DNA of 16,295 nucleotides from Blastocladiella britannica (GCA_025349905.2 MU624950.1:1-16295), one strand, 5' to 3'; counted from the stretch's first letter, positions 1-9,083 are shown. Translations and numbers: made by a program. The notes: generated by a model not told the origin, from the sequence alone.

Positions 1-806
1 CACTCATCCCGACCCCGCCGACCGCTCCCGATCCGACCCGTTTGATACTTTGATCCTGGATTCGTGCTTGATCTTGGCCTTGATCCGCACTCGGTCTGGA
101 GCTTACTTTTGACCTATCAAAAATACAATGTAAAGTAAAGGGGAAAGAATACCATATACAACACGCGATCGCCCGTCAAAAAAATACCTAAATATATTGC
201 GCTGTCAGTCATTGCTCATCTTTTAAGAACGAGAATCAATGGAAATATCACACCCGTCGACTTGGCGTTGATTCAATCTAAACAAGTCAAATGGCAAGGT
301 CAGTTTATTTATTTATATGCGCGCGCTTGAGGTCGAGACGGAAAAAAAAGAAAAGGAATCAGAAAAAAAATGTCGGCGGATCGATCGCGCTTGTACTCGT
401 ACTCGCCACATGTGAGTGGAAAACGATCAAGAAAGCGGATAGTACCCCGTGGTGGTCGGGTCTTGCTATCATCCGGTACTGGTTGGTCACAGAATGAAAA
501 AAGACGGTGGGGGAGAGCGATAGCGGACGAGATCGCTGGTGAGATGGAAACTTCAAAGCCCACTCAGCCGTGTGACCGCTATAATTCTGTCGAATCAATT
601 CCCTGTACACAGGGACAACAATGAAAACAGCCACATCGACCGTTTCTCGAAAAAAAAAAAAACGTTAGCTAACAACGCAGACTTGGCGAGGCGCCACCAC
701 CACCATCGACCAAGAAGCACCTCAAGCACTTCATTTCTGCGAGCTTTCTCTTTCGAATTCACCAAAAATCCTACTTTTTTCTTCAATAGACACTACTCTA
801 ACAACA
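1..806. other. Left-edge intergenic region, no supported gene
   Basis: No reading frame here looks like protein: the short open frames are basic or low-complexity and lack recognisable motifs. The stretch is more AT-rich than the genes, with A tracts near 340-370 and 649-662. The last ~100 bp before the ATG at 807 is pyrimidine-rich and includes TTTTTTCTTCAATAG ending near 789, which could be the 3' end of a 5'-UTR intron or simply 5' leader of the downstream gene. The first ~130 bp stays open on the minus strand and could hold the end of a gene lying to the left, but nothing confirms that. Confidence 0.5.
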
Positions 807-1995
807 ATGGCCCGCTTCTCTTCGCCCCTTCTCGCCGTCCTGGTGCTTGTCCTGGTCGCCAACGCCGCCCCGCAAATGTCCACCGGCACTGGCACTTCTG
901 CTGCCCCGGCCAAGCCCGTCGCCACCCCAGTGACCGGTGCGACTTCTCCTACCACCGGCACCACCGGCACCACTGCTGGTGCCGCAAGTGCTGGCTCAGC
1001 CGGTGCCGCGGGCGCCCTCAGCGGCATGACCCCGGCCATGATGCAGTGCACAGCGGCGGTGATGCCGCTGGCATCGGACGCGTGCTTTGCGCCGATGCTC
1101 AACGACGTGGCCACCATTGTGAGCGCGCAAAAGCCCGACGACATGTACAACGGCGTGTCGGCCATGGTCAACGACCTGTGCTCGGCCACCTGCGCCACGT
1201 CGTTCCGCACCACCACCCAGGGCCTGATGGGCGTGTGCTCGCCGGCCCTCATTTCCATGGTGGCTGCGAACGTGACGTTGCCCCAGAACGCGCAGGCGGC
1301 GCTCGGGTCGGTCGGCACCTCGCTGGTGTGGTTTGCCAAGGACTTGGTGTGCGTCAAGGGTACCTCATGATTTTTTTTTATATTTTCATTAATGCGAGGT
1401 CGAGAGTGTCTCACTCACTCAAAACCCCATAGACGGCAGCAACAACAACCAGCGCTGCGCCGACCAGTCGATTGCGCTGGCGAAAAAGTACCAGCTGATC
1501 ATGTCGGTCGCCACCATGGCCCCCGTCGCCAACACGTCCCCGACCAAGCCCGCCACGGCCCCGAGCATGGGCGGATCCACCATGGCCGCGGGCGACTCGG
1601 CCATGCACATGGTGATGCCGACGTTTGACCTGACCAAGTTCAAGACCATCCCCAAGGCCGAGGCGTGCACGCCTTGCACTGCCATTCAGATCTCGCAGTC
1701 GGCGTCGTTTGTCAAGCAGAAGCTGCAGGCGGTGATCTCGCTCGGCAACGCCACGCTCGCCACCCAGATTGGCAAGGAGACCGACGACTACATCACGGGC
1801 GTCAACGGCTACTGCGGCGACAACTTTGTCTCGTCGACGGGCGCGCTCGTGTTCGGGACTGATAACCCGACCACCGTCATCGCCGCCAAGACGACCGCCG
1901 CTGCGCCTGTGGCGGCCGGTGCTGGGCACTCGGCGGCTTCCCTGGTCTCGGCCGCGCTTGCGGTCGTTGCCGCCGTATTTGTGACGATTGCATAA
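807..1995 (+). CDS. Secreted Cys-rich, probably GPI-anchored surface protein (2 exons)
   Basis: Exons 807-1359 and 1433-1995 are joined across a 73-nt intron (GTACCT...CATAG, phase 1), giving 371 residues. Without splicing, exon 1 stops at once (TGA at 1368); with splicing the frame continues through the second Cys-rich block. Residues 1-21 form a signal peptide with a Leu/Val core ending in ANA|AP. A Thr/Ala/Gly-rich linker, likely O-glycosylated, follows to about residue 72. Ten Cys in the mature part (including CSATC and CTPC spacings) fit disulfide-bonded extracellular domains. The last ~18 residues are a hydrophobic Ala/Val tail after a small-residue stretch (AAGAGHSAAS), as in GPI-anchor signals. 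The start context ACAACAATGG is good. I do not recognise the family. A role at the cell wall or outer membrane face is inferred from these targeting signals only. Confidence 0.72.
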
Positions 1996-2363
1996 GCGAG
2001 CTTTTTTTTGATTTCCGAATATTGCATGTACTTTTTTACACACATCAAGCCTTCAGCCGAGAACACATTGACCTGGCTCCACTCGATTCCTTTCTAGCAT
2101 GAACCGAACCATCAGTGACGTTGGCTCTATTCCTGGAAAAAATGGTGCTATTTTCTACTACCCCGAGCCAGGCTTATTGAACCGTTCCCGGGAAGATGGC
2201 CGGCCAAGGTTTTCTCTTGGTCCCCCAACAGCAATCGCTCTTCATAAGTGCGGCCGTGCCCCCCCCTTAACTGAAGTAGAGTTGATCGCAACCTGTCCTT
2301 TTGTTTACGTCAAGTCCAACGCTGGTCGCTGGATTCACCTATACAACCGAAAAAGTAAAGAAA
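1996..2363. other. Intergenic region upstream of the transporter
   Basis: This 368-bp gap separates two plus-strand genes and must hold the 3' end of the surface-protein gene and the promoter and 5' leader of the transporter gene. The open frame at 2099-2422 has no protein character and overlaps the transporter's first exon in another frame. I see no canonical AATAAA just after the stop at 1995; a T tract lies at about 2001-2009. Nothing else stands out. Confidence 0.4.
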
Positions 2364-4303
2364 ATGAAAGCCGACAAGCCTACCAGCAGCGATCCGAGTG
2401 CGATGGAGCTTGGGACGCTTGACGGGTCGCCCCTGAACAAGGACGTGGATGCCGCAATTGCTCAGAATCCCGACAAGTTCCCCAAGGCAGTGTGGTTCAT
2501 TCTGTACGCTATATTCTCTCCTTTGATTTTGGATCCTCCTCCAGGTTAACTCACCAATAATGAAAGACCCAACGAATTCGGCGAGCGATTCACGTACTAT
2601 GCCGTGTCGGCCTTCATCAACCGCTACCTGCAGTTTATTGGCGCGTCCGCTGAAAGCGCCAAGCTCTCTACTCACTCTTGGAAAATGGTACCTATGCCTT
2701 ATCTGAGACCTGGAAACGAGATTTTAACACTTGCAAACCCATAGATCACTTACTTTTGCCCCTTGTTTGGCGCCGCCCTCTCGGATTCGTACTTTGGCAA
2801 GTACAAGACTATCGTCGGCTTATCGTTCATTTACCTCCTCGTGCGTCCTTGACCTTTATGCCACATCATTCGAGTTCGAGGGATATTCATGTATATAATT
2901 TAGGGAAACATTGTCCTGGTCGTCACCTCGATCCCGTCGTTCCGCACCCTCGGCAGTGTCTCGGCTGGCCTGTACCTGATCGCAGTCGGCACCGGTGGGA
3001 TCAAGCCGTGCGTGGGCCCGCATGGCGGCGACCAGTTTCTGCCGACCCAGGGCGACCTGCTCCGTCGGTTCTTTGCGCTTTTTTACATTGCCATCAATCT
3101 CGGGTCGCTGCTGACCGGGTTCGTGACCCCGGCGCTCAAGGACGCGACCAGCTGCTGGGGCGACGCCATCAAGTCCAAGGAACCGGGCGTCCCCGATACC
3201 ACGTTCTGCTACACGGCCGGGTTTGCGTTGCCCACTGCGGTGTTTCTGGTCTCGTTCGCAGTGTTCGTGTACGGCGACCGGTACTACCGGGTGGCGCCGC
3301 CGCAGGGCGAGTTTGTCCCGTACAAGATGCTGCTGGTCACCTGGGACGCGGTGCGCGCGTACATTGGCGGCGAGCGGACCATGACCTCAGGTCCCGATGC
3401 TGCGGGATTCTTTTCGCTGGGCGCGGGTCGCTTTGGACTGCAGTTTGCACAAGACACGGGCGAGTTCCTCAGCGTACTGGCGGTGATTTTCCCGATCGCG
3501 TTCGTGTGGATGGTCTACGACCAGCAGTCGACCGAGTGGCAGCAGCAGTACGACCGCATGAACCAGGTGTTCTTTGGCGCCAACATCTCTCCCGAGACCT
3601 GGATCGCCGTGGTCAACCCGGTGCTGGTGGTCTCGCTGCTGTACGTGCTGGCGACCATCGTGTACCCGTTCCTGGAAACGCGCATCGGCGTGCGCGTGAC
3701 CCCGCTGCGCCGGATGGTGCTGGGATCGGCGCTGGTCATGGCCGGGTTCTTGGTGTCCGGCTGGTTGCAAGGGTCGGTCATGGCAGACTTTGATGGGGAG
3801 ACGGACGCCAAAGGGTTCCAGGTCCCGCACTCGTGCAAGAACTGCGTGCATGGCGCGTGGCAGATGCCGCAGTGGATCTTGCTGAGTCTGGGCGAGGCCA
3901 TGTTTTCGCCTACGGGCAACGAGTTTGCGTACACTCGTGCGTGTATTCTTTTTTCTCTTTTTTTGCTTTCTTTACGCTCAACGTTTGTACGTGATCCAGA
4001 GGTCAGCGAGTCCATGAAGGCCATTTCATCATCGTTCTGGCTGCTGCTGGTGGCGATCGGGAACCTCTGTACGTGCTCATTTCTTATTGATGTTCCTCGA
4101 CACACATAAACTGATCCACAACAATGTTAGCGGTGGTGCTGGTCGAAGACGCCGTGTCGTCGTCGTCATGGGCGACCTTCCCGTCCGGCGACAGTCGCCC
4201 GGCCAAGTTCTATCTGTACACGGGCATTGGTGCAGTCGCGGTCCTGTGGCTCGCGGTGGGTGCCAGTCGGTTCAAGTACAAGCCGGGGACCGAATCAGCG
4301 TAA
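2364..4303 (+). CDS. Proton-coupled oligopeptide transporter, POT/PTR (SLC15) family, 6 exons
   Basis: Exons are 2364-2503, 2567-2687, 2745-2840, 2904-3936, 4000-4068 and 4131-4303, with five introns of 57-63 nt and all joins in frame, giving 543 residues. The protein should import di- and tripeptides with protons through a 12-helix MFS fold in a membrane. Family landmarks are present: the ExxER motif EFGER at residues 50-54 on helix 1, the PTR signature GTGGIKPCVGPHGGDQF at about 148-164, and FYIAIN at about 179-184. Near the C-terminus NEFAYTQVSESMK matches the conserved segment before helix 11, and its Gln codon is made only by splicing. The C-terminus ends in a final helix and short basic tail. 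The ATG at 2364 is the first in frame before the hydrophilic N-terminal tail. Length is normal for fungal members. The exact substrate cannot be told from sequence. Confidence 0.9.
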
Positions 4304-4311
4304 CCAAACCT

Positions 4312-4317
4312 AATAAA
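4312..4317 (+). terminator. Likely AATAAA polyadenylation signal of the transporter gene
   Basis: An AATAAA hexamer lies 9 nt after the transporter stop codon. Cleavage downstream of it would fall inside the convergent TPR gene, whose stop codon is at 4323-4325, so the two transcripts probably overlap at their 3' ends. Fungal poly(A) signals are loose, so this is suggestive only. Confidence 0.4.
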
Positions 4318-4322
4318 ATGTA

Positions 4323-5705
4323 TTATGCATCCTCTTTCTTCGCAATAGCATCGTCGGTTGGAGCAGCAGCATCAGCAGCGGAGTGCCGGGCCGAAAGTTC
4401 CGCCAACCCTCGCCCACACGCGTCCTCGGCCTCGCCGTCGTCAATCGCGCGCGCAGCCGCCATCCCCTCGGTCCATGCGCGCGCGGCATTCACCTCGTCG
4501 CCCTCGCGCAAGTACACGGCCCCGAGGGCCGCAAATGTGGCCGCGGCGCACTCGGCACAGGGGCGGGTCGCAGCGGCGGAGGGGGGCGTGCGGGCGTGGG
4601 CGAGCGCCGATGAGTAGGCTGTCAGTGCGCCGACCAGGTCGCGTTGGTCATTTGAGGACGATGACGACGACGGTGCCGTGTCGAGGAGCGATCCGAGATG
4701 GTACGCGGCAATCGCTTGCATGCACGGCACCAAGGGCGGACGCGGCACGCCTTCGCGCACGAACGGAACCACGGCCGCCGCTGCCGCTGCTGGCTCTTCT
4801 TCCACAACAACTGGAGCAACCACGGTCTCCAGCTCGGCTGCAACCGCGCGGTACCGTTCGATCAAGGCAGAGCGCGGCTCGGTTCCGGAGGCGCGGGCCA
4901 CATCGGCCGCTGCCAGGAGGGCGGCCGCATGCACCGGCAGCGCACCGTCCACGCCCGCGGCAGAAATCGACGCTCCGAGCGCCACCGCGCGGTCCGCAGC
5001 CACGGCTGCCTCGGCCATCGCCGCCGGCGTGCCCACGTGCACCAAAAGCGTGGCGCGGCGGGTCTCGATGCGCGCCAATAAGTGCTCGAGGTCGGCGAAC
5101 CCGGGATCGTCGTGCGCCGACTTTGATGAAACAGTGGAAGCGACGACCAAGTCGCGGCGCGCGCCCAACTCATCCGCCACCGCGCCCAAAACCCGCACGG
5201 CGTCATCGGCGCGGGCCGCCCGCGCGTACGCGTGCGCGAGCCGCAATACCAGCGCCAAGTAGTCCGGGTCATCCGCCAACGCCTGCCCGCGCTCGGCCGC
5301 GGCCGCGGTCTCGGACTCGACCGCGCGTTCCACCAGCCGCGCCGCCAGCGCCGGGTTGTGCTGGTACCGTTCCTGCAGAAGAGCGCGACGCAAGTCCACG
5401 CGGGTCCAGAAATCGTAACTCGAGGGAGTTGGGGATTCGTGCTCGGCGTACGCGTGCACCAGCGCTGTTTGGACCGCGAGTAGAGCCGCACAGGACCCGA
5501 CGATGGTGCCGACGATGCGCAGGATCCGGAGCGGTAACGCCAAGTCGTCCGCCCTGAAGGCGCGGCGTTTCGCGTCGTCCAGGTGCCGCTTGGCGCGCGC
5601 GGCTTCGCGGGCGGCAGGTGTGGCGGAGGCGGCAGTAGTATTCATACTGCGTCCTGCTCTCGAGACCGACGACGCGAACGCGGTGGCCAGTCGACGAGGG
5701 AACAT
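4323..5705 (-). CDS. TPR protein with mitochondrial presequence and one TM segment, possibly Mgr3-like
   Basis: A single 460-residue frame. The N-terminus (MFPRRLATAFASSVSRAGRS) is Arg/Ser/Ala-rich without acidic residues, like a mitochondrial presequence. A basic Ala-rich segment runs to about 52, then a hydrophobic helix at about 57-82 (LRIVGTIVGSCAALLAVQTA). After it come helix pairs of TPR character: about 103-130 (DLRRALLQERYQHNPALAAR), 150-180, and near the C-terminus a clear pair around GAVYLREGDEVNAARAWTEG. This order (presequence, one membrane helix, TPRs) resembles fungal Mgr3, an adaptor of the inner-membrane i-AAA protease; that identity is an inference without alignment. The N-terminal ~45 residues after the presequence and the Ser/Ala linkers are low-complexity. 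It lies 57 bp downstream of the RABL3-like stop on the same strand and converges on the transporter gene. A long Arg/Pro-rich frame on the opposite strand is a GC shadow. Confidence 0.72.
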   Translation of the reverse strand: MFPRRLATAFASSVSRAGRSMNTTAASATPAAREAARAKRHLDDAKRRAFRADDLALPLRILRIVGTIVGSCAALLAVQTALVHAYAEHESPTPSSYDFWTRVDLRRALLQERYQHNPALAARLVERAVESETAAAAERGQALADDPDYLALVLRLAHAYARAARADDAVRVLGAVADELGARRDLVVASTVSSKSAHDDPGFADLEHLLARIETRRATLLVHVGTPAAMAEAAVAADRAVALGASISAAGVDGALPVHAAALLAAADVARASGTEPRSALIERYRAVAAELETVVAPVVVEEEPAAAAAAVVPFVREGVPRPPLVPCMQAIAAYHLGSLLDTAPSSSSSSNDQRDLVGALTAYSSALAHARTPPSAAATRPCAECAAATFAALGAVYLREGDEVNAARAWTEGMAAARAIDDGEAEDACGRGLAELSARHSAADAAAPTDDAIAKKEDA

Positions 5706-5762
5706 TGTTTTTCGTAAGTCCAGAAACCGTGTTGTTGATCAGTCTTTTGGAAGAGCCTGATG

Positions 5763-7328
5763 CTATTGAGGACCTCGGCGTGCTGCACCCACACTCACCA
5801 CCATTCGCCTGCCTGCCCGACTCGGAGCCGCCGCCGCCCCCGATCCATCTGCTCCTCCACCATCGTCCCTTGTTGCACCCGCATAAGCGCGCACGCTCGG
5901 GCCCATACGCGGCGTCGGCGCCATCAAGAGCGGGTGAATGGCCGCCAGAGATGGCGTGCTTGGTACCACCGTCACCGCTGTCGCTCCGACTTCCCTTGCC
6001 GCGCCGGTTGCCGCCGCTGATCCCGGCCGCGGCATCGGACTTGGAGACGGCGGCGCGATCGGGTACGCGTACGCGGAGGACCCAGCCGCCCCTCGTTGTT
6101 GCTGCTGCTGCTGCTGCTGCTGCTGACTCTGCCGTGGGTACGGGTACGGGACGGACGCCGAGGGTGGGGACAACGCCGCATAGTGCGCCGTTGACGACGA
6201 GTGGCCGTACCCAGTGGGCGATCCGGGCGTCGCACTGTGCCGGTTCGCAATCACTCGGTCAAAGAACGGCGTAAACAGCGAGAGCGGTGGTGGCGAGTAC
6301 ACGGACTGCGACAACCATTATGAGCATGCATCCTTTGTCAGACAAAAGAAACGAAGCTCGTGCGTACCATGACCATTTCGGCCCCCGTCATATCCAGAAT
6401 GGTCCGTGACCGCGCGTGAATCGGCTCAGTGCTGAAAGCGCTACCAACCATGCCCGGAACCAGATCGCTCTTGGTGCCCACCACCAGCACCGGCAGCGAC
6501 GGGCCCGGCACGTCCAAAAACGATGCTGCCGCAGTGGCCGATGATCCCAGTGACGGCGGTTCACTGGCACCAGCTGGAGCGGTGGTGGTGGGAAAGAGTT
6601 TGGCGATGGCAGCCCCACCGGCCGCATCCAGGACGTCGGCCACGCACTTCCACATAGCGTCGAGGGACCGCGGCGACGACAGATCGTGCACGGCGATGAT
6701 CCCGTGCGCTCCCTGGTACAGCGTTGCGCGCGCTCCAGTGCCAAACGAGCCGCGAGGCAAGGTCAGGAGCTCGATCCAGTATGTGCGCTGCGTGCCCGAC
6801 TCGACGTGGATCTAATCTTTTTGATTGATGAGTTGACCAAGTGAAGACCATTATGGGGGGTGACGGACGAACCCGCACGCCGGTGAAAGTAGTCGCGTCC
6901 AGGCCACCACCATTTCCACCATTTCCATCGTTACCACGTGTGCCCTCGCGAGAAGAGCGCTGCCAACGGTCCGGGCTGCTGCGCGGAAGGTCCCTTTCAG
7001 CTGCTGCATCACCAATGATATCGATGTTGTCGTCCTGGCTGGTGTCCTGCCAGTTGGAGCTGCCGTCTCCGCCAGCGGACCGATGGTGCGTGAGCAGGTG
7101 CAGTAGCGTGGAGCGGCCGACGCCCGGATCGCCGACCAGAATAATGCGGACGCGCGCATTGTGTTCGGGCGGCGTTATTGAGGCCAGAACCAGCTCTTGC
7201 GGCGCTCCGTACAGCGCTTGCGCTTGTGCCAGTGCTGGTGGTACTACGGGTGGTATTGGTGCTTGAGCAGTACGAGGTGCAGAGAATAGCCACATTATTT
7301 TGTTGATAAATTGAAGAACACCAGCCAC
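5763..7328 (-). CDS. RABL3-like Ras-superfamily protein with degenerate GTP-binding motifs (3 exons)
   Basis: Minus-strand exons are 7328-6879, 6811-6368 and 6305-5763, separated by introns of 67 nt (GTGCGG...TTAG) and 62 nt (GTACGC...GCAG), both phase 0; total 478 residues. Landmarks in RABL3 order: RIILVGDPGVGRSTLL (61-76) is the P-loop, QRTYWIELL (158-166) is the strand before switch II, AHGIIAVHDLSSPRS (185-199) is a RABL3 hallmark, VGTKSD (261-266) is the G4 motif, and FTPFFDRVIANR (309-320) is the C-terminal helix. Oddities: the P-loop Lys is Arg72, the DxxG after the ELL segment is replaced (TLPR), a long Gly/Asp-rich insert follows the P-loop, and the C-terminus carries Q10 plus a Pro/Ser/Ala tail. 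Human RABL3 is about half this length. No C-terminal prenylation CaaX is seen, which is normal for RABL3. The start could instead be Met12 (7295). Confidence 0.72.
6096..6125 (-). repeat. CAG/CAA repeat encoding Q10
   Basis: Ten consecutive Gln codons, eight CAG and two CAA on the coding strand, lie in exon 3 of the RABL3-like gene, C-terminal to its conserved helix. The uninterrupted CAG run is a probable length-variable microsatellite. It preserves frame at any unit number. Confidence 0.85.
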
Positions 7329-7406
7329 GAATTTTGCTCATTGAACTCCTCCATCTCGACTCCACATCAAAGGCGTTCCCTCTCAACCACACGGGCGAAT
7401 TTAACA
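7329..7406. promoter_or_regulatory. Divergent promoter region between RABL3-like and eL20 genes
   Basis: Only 78 bp separate the proposed ATG of the minus-strand RABL3-like gene (7328) from the eL20 ATG (7407). Both core promoters and 5' leaders must lie here or overlap the neighbouring transcription units. No clear TATA box is visible. If the RABL3-like protein starts at Met12 the gap grows to about 111 bp. Confidence 0.45.
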
Positions 7407-8409
7407 ATGTCGCGCGTATGCATTTGAAATTTAATTTACTACCATTGCTGCTCTTGGTTGGATTGTGCTGCTGCTCCCATTCGACGAATCCCGCGTGTAC
7501 TGTGTACCCGCACTCGCCCATTGCTGAAATGACGCCGACCCTCCATCGTCGAGACACGCGTACGACGCACACGACACGACCTATCGCCCAATAAAAATAT
7601 TGAATTTTATTTTTGTTGCTCGAACGATTATTGTTGATTTCTGTGGAAATTGAACGTAAAACTGGCCCGGCGTCATGGACATGCATCCTACCCGAATTCT
7701 ATAATCCAATTCTGGACCAAATAAACGAATTGCCGTCTGGGAGCAGCAGCCGTCATCAAAATTCAAAAAATAACAACAAAAAACTAACATCCAACACATG
7801 AAAAAAAAAATTTACAGTTCAACGAGTACCAGGTCATTGGCCGCAAGCAGGTGACGGAGACGGACCCCAACCCGACCCTGTACCGCATGCGCATCTTTGC
7901 GCCCAACCAAGTTGTGGCCAAGTCGCGCTTCTGGTACTTCCTCAAGCAGTTCCGCAAGGTCAAGAAGGCGACCGGCGAGATTGTGTCGGTGAACCAGATT
8001 CACGAGAAGAAGCCGACCCAGGTCAAGACTTTTGGCATCTGGCTCCGTTACGACTCGCGCTCGGGCACCCACAACATGTACAAGGAGTACCGTGAGCTGA
8101 CCCGCACTGAGGCCGTGTTTGCGTGCTGTACGCTTGTCTCGATTTTATGGATTTTTTTTGCGTCCAGAATACACTGACACAAAATAACGTATAACAGACC
8201 AGGACATGGCGGCCCGCCACCGCGCCCGCTTCCGTTCGGTGCAGATCATCCGCGTTGCCGAGGTGGCGACCAAGGATGTGCGCCGCCCGTACATTTCGCA
8301 GCTGCTCACCAAGGGCCTCAAGTTCCCGCTGGCCCACCGTGTGTACCGCCACGCCACCAAGCGCCACTCGTCGCTGTTCATTGCCAAGCGTCCCGCTACC
8401 CACGCGTAA
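7407..8409 (+). CDS. RPL20: 60S ribosomal protein eL20 (L18a/L20), 3 exons
   Basis: Exons 7407-7415, 7818-8127 and 8198-8409 give 176 residues, close to the yeast protein. The first exon is only ATGTCGCGC (Met-Ser-Arg), ending at GTATGC; after a 402-nt intron with an ACTAAC branch point and TTTACAG acceptor the protein continues [10 protein letters not shown], the family N-terminus. The second intron is 70 nt (GTACGC...AACAG), phase 1, and splicing creates the Tyr of [14 protein letters not shown], a conserved block. Other family blocks: [40 protein letters not shown], and [11 protein letters not shown] near the end. It is a structural protein of the large cytosolic ribosomal subunit. The mini-first-exon plus long intron arrangement is common in fungal ribosomal protein genes, where the intron can affect expression. 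Neighbouring genes have unrelated roles. Confidence 0.93.
7416..7817 (+). other. 402-nt first intron of the eL20 gene
   Basis: This intron is about six times longer than the others here. It begins GTATGC, has ACTAAC about 30 nt before the acceptor, and ends in an A tract followed by TTTACAG. The middle is AT-rich and includes a stretch near 7588-7615 with AATAAA and ATATTGAATTTTATTTTTG. I looked for C (RTGATGA) and D (CTGA) boxes of an intron-encoded snoRNA and found no convincing pair. Short open frames inside are not protein-like. Confidence 0.75.
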
Positions 8410-8485
8410 TGTGGAGCCGTTTTTGGTTGATGGGCAGGATCAATGTAGTTTCTGCGTCTTTTTTCTCTTCTTTCGTTCTCTTTAA

Positions 8486-8959
8486 ATGACTTATCCGCGC
8501 TATATCGGCCACTTGCTGCCCACGGCCACTCTGCCGGCACCCAACGCGTCGGATTACGCGCCAGAGTCGCTCAAGGACGAAGGGTTTGTGCACTGCTCGT
8601 CGCTCGCCCAGGCCCTGGAGACCGCCAACCGATACCTGGCGACGGTCCCAGCACTGTCGCTGCTGGTGATTGACACGGCCAAGTTGGGCGTGTACACGGC
8701 CGCCGTGGTTGGCGCACCGCACATTCCAGTTGACGGCACGAACCCGGACGATGCCGTGCACGTGGTGTGGGAGCCGCCGGCAGTCCCGCCTGGCAGCAGC
8801 AGCGCCAACTTGGCGGCAGCGCGTACCGACCAGGAATTCCCGCACATTTACGGCCGGATCCCGCTTATGGCGGTCGTGGCGGTGGTCCAGGTCACGCGGA
8901 ACGATGATAACTCGGCGTGGGTCGGGTTGCCCGGCGCCGAGCCGTACATCTCCTCTTAA
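8486..8959 (+). CDS. DUF952 family protein, function unknown
   Basis: An intronless 157-residue frame starting ATG in TTTAAATGAC. It carries the hallmarks of the DUF952 family: a start with Y and a short hydrophobic strand, then YAPESLKDEGFVHCSS (residues 24-39) with the GF[IV]HCS core, a central strand LSLLVIDTAKL (57-67), and FPHIYGRIPLMAVVAV (118-133) with the FPH-[LI]-YG core. The His of each core is a plausible active or ligand-binding site by family conservation; the reaction is unknown. A small insertion (PPGSSSANLAAARTDQ) lies before the second core. The gene follows eL20 by 76 bp on the same strand. DUF952 is widespread in bacteria and scattered in eukaryotes; base composition here does not differ visibly from neighbours, so recent transfer is not indicated. 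Confidence 0.85.
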   Translation: MTYPRYIGHLLPTATLPAPNASDYAPESLKDEGFVHCSSLAQALETANRYLATVPALSLLVIDTAKLGVYTAAVVGAPHIPVDGTNPDDAVHVVWEPPAVPPGSSSANLAAARTDQEFPHIYGRIPLMAVVAVVQVTRNDDNSAWVGLPGAEPYISS

Positions 8960-9083
8960 CTGAAATGAAAACTGCCTTCAACATTTGAATTGCATTCTGG
9001 ATGAGCGAAAACGCGGGCAGACGCCTTCAACATCGGACTCGCATTTCTGGTGGCCTGAATGGCTAAAGCACTCCACATTCAAA

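Noticed and set aside
539..1432. Plus-strand 297-residue open frame over the surface-protein gene
   Set aside because: His/Arg-rich shadow in another frame; the frame from 807 has the signal peptide and continues across the intron.
2678..3793. Plus-strand 371-residue open frame overlapping the transporter
   Set aside because: It is out of frame with the conserved PTR motifs and crosses two introns; a shadow of the real exons.
4358..5557. Plus-strand 399-residue open frame
   Set aside because: Arg/Pro/His-rich composition without domains; it is the complement of the GC-rich TPR gene, which has a presequence, membrane helix and helical repeats.
6305..6314. Separate 183-residue minus-strand gene starting with a TTG near 6314
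   Set aside because: No ATG; it is exon 3 of the RABL3-like gene, with FTPFFDRVIANR matching the C-terminal helix and an acceptor GCAG just before it.
6812..6848. 37-nt intron with donor GTCTTC in the RABL3-like gene
   Set aside because: The upstream donor GTGCGG at 6878 gives a 67-nt intron of normal size, fits the donor consensus here and also keeps the frame.
7416..7817. snoRNA inside the eL20 intron
   Set aside because: No paired C and D boxes or H/ACA arrangement could be found by eye.
8985..9083. Upstream extension of the first W-rich ankyrin-like frame
   Set aside because: The frame is open but contains no ATG before 9084 and the residues show no repeat pattern.
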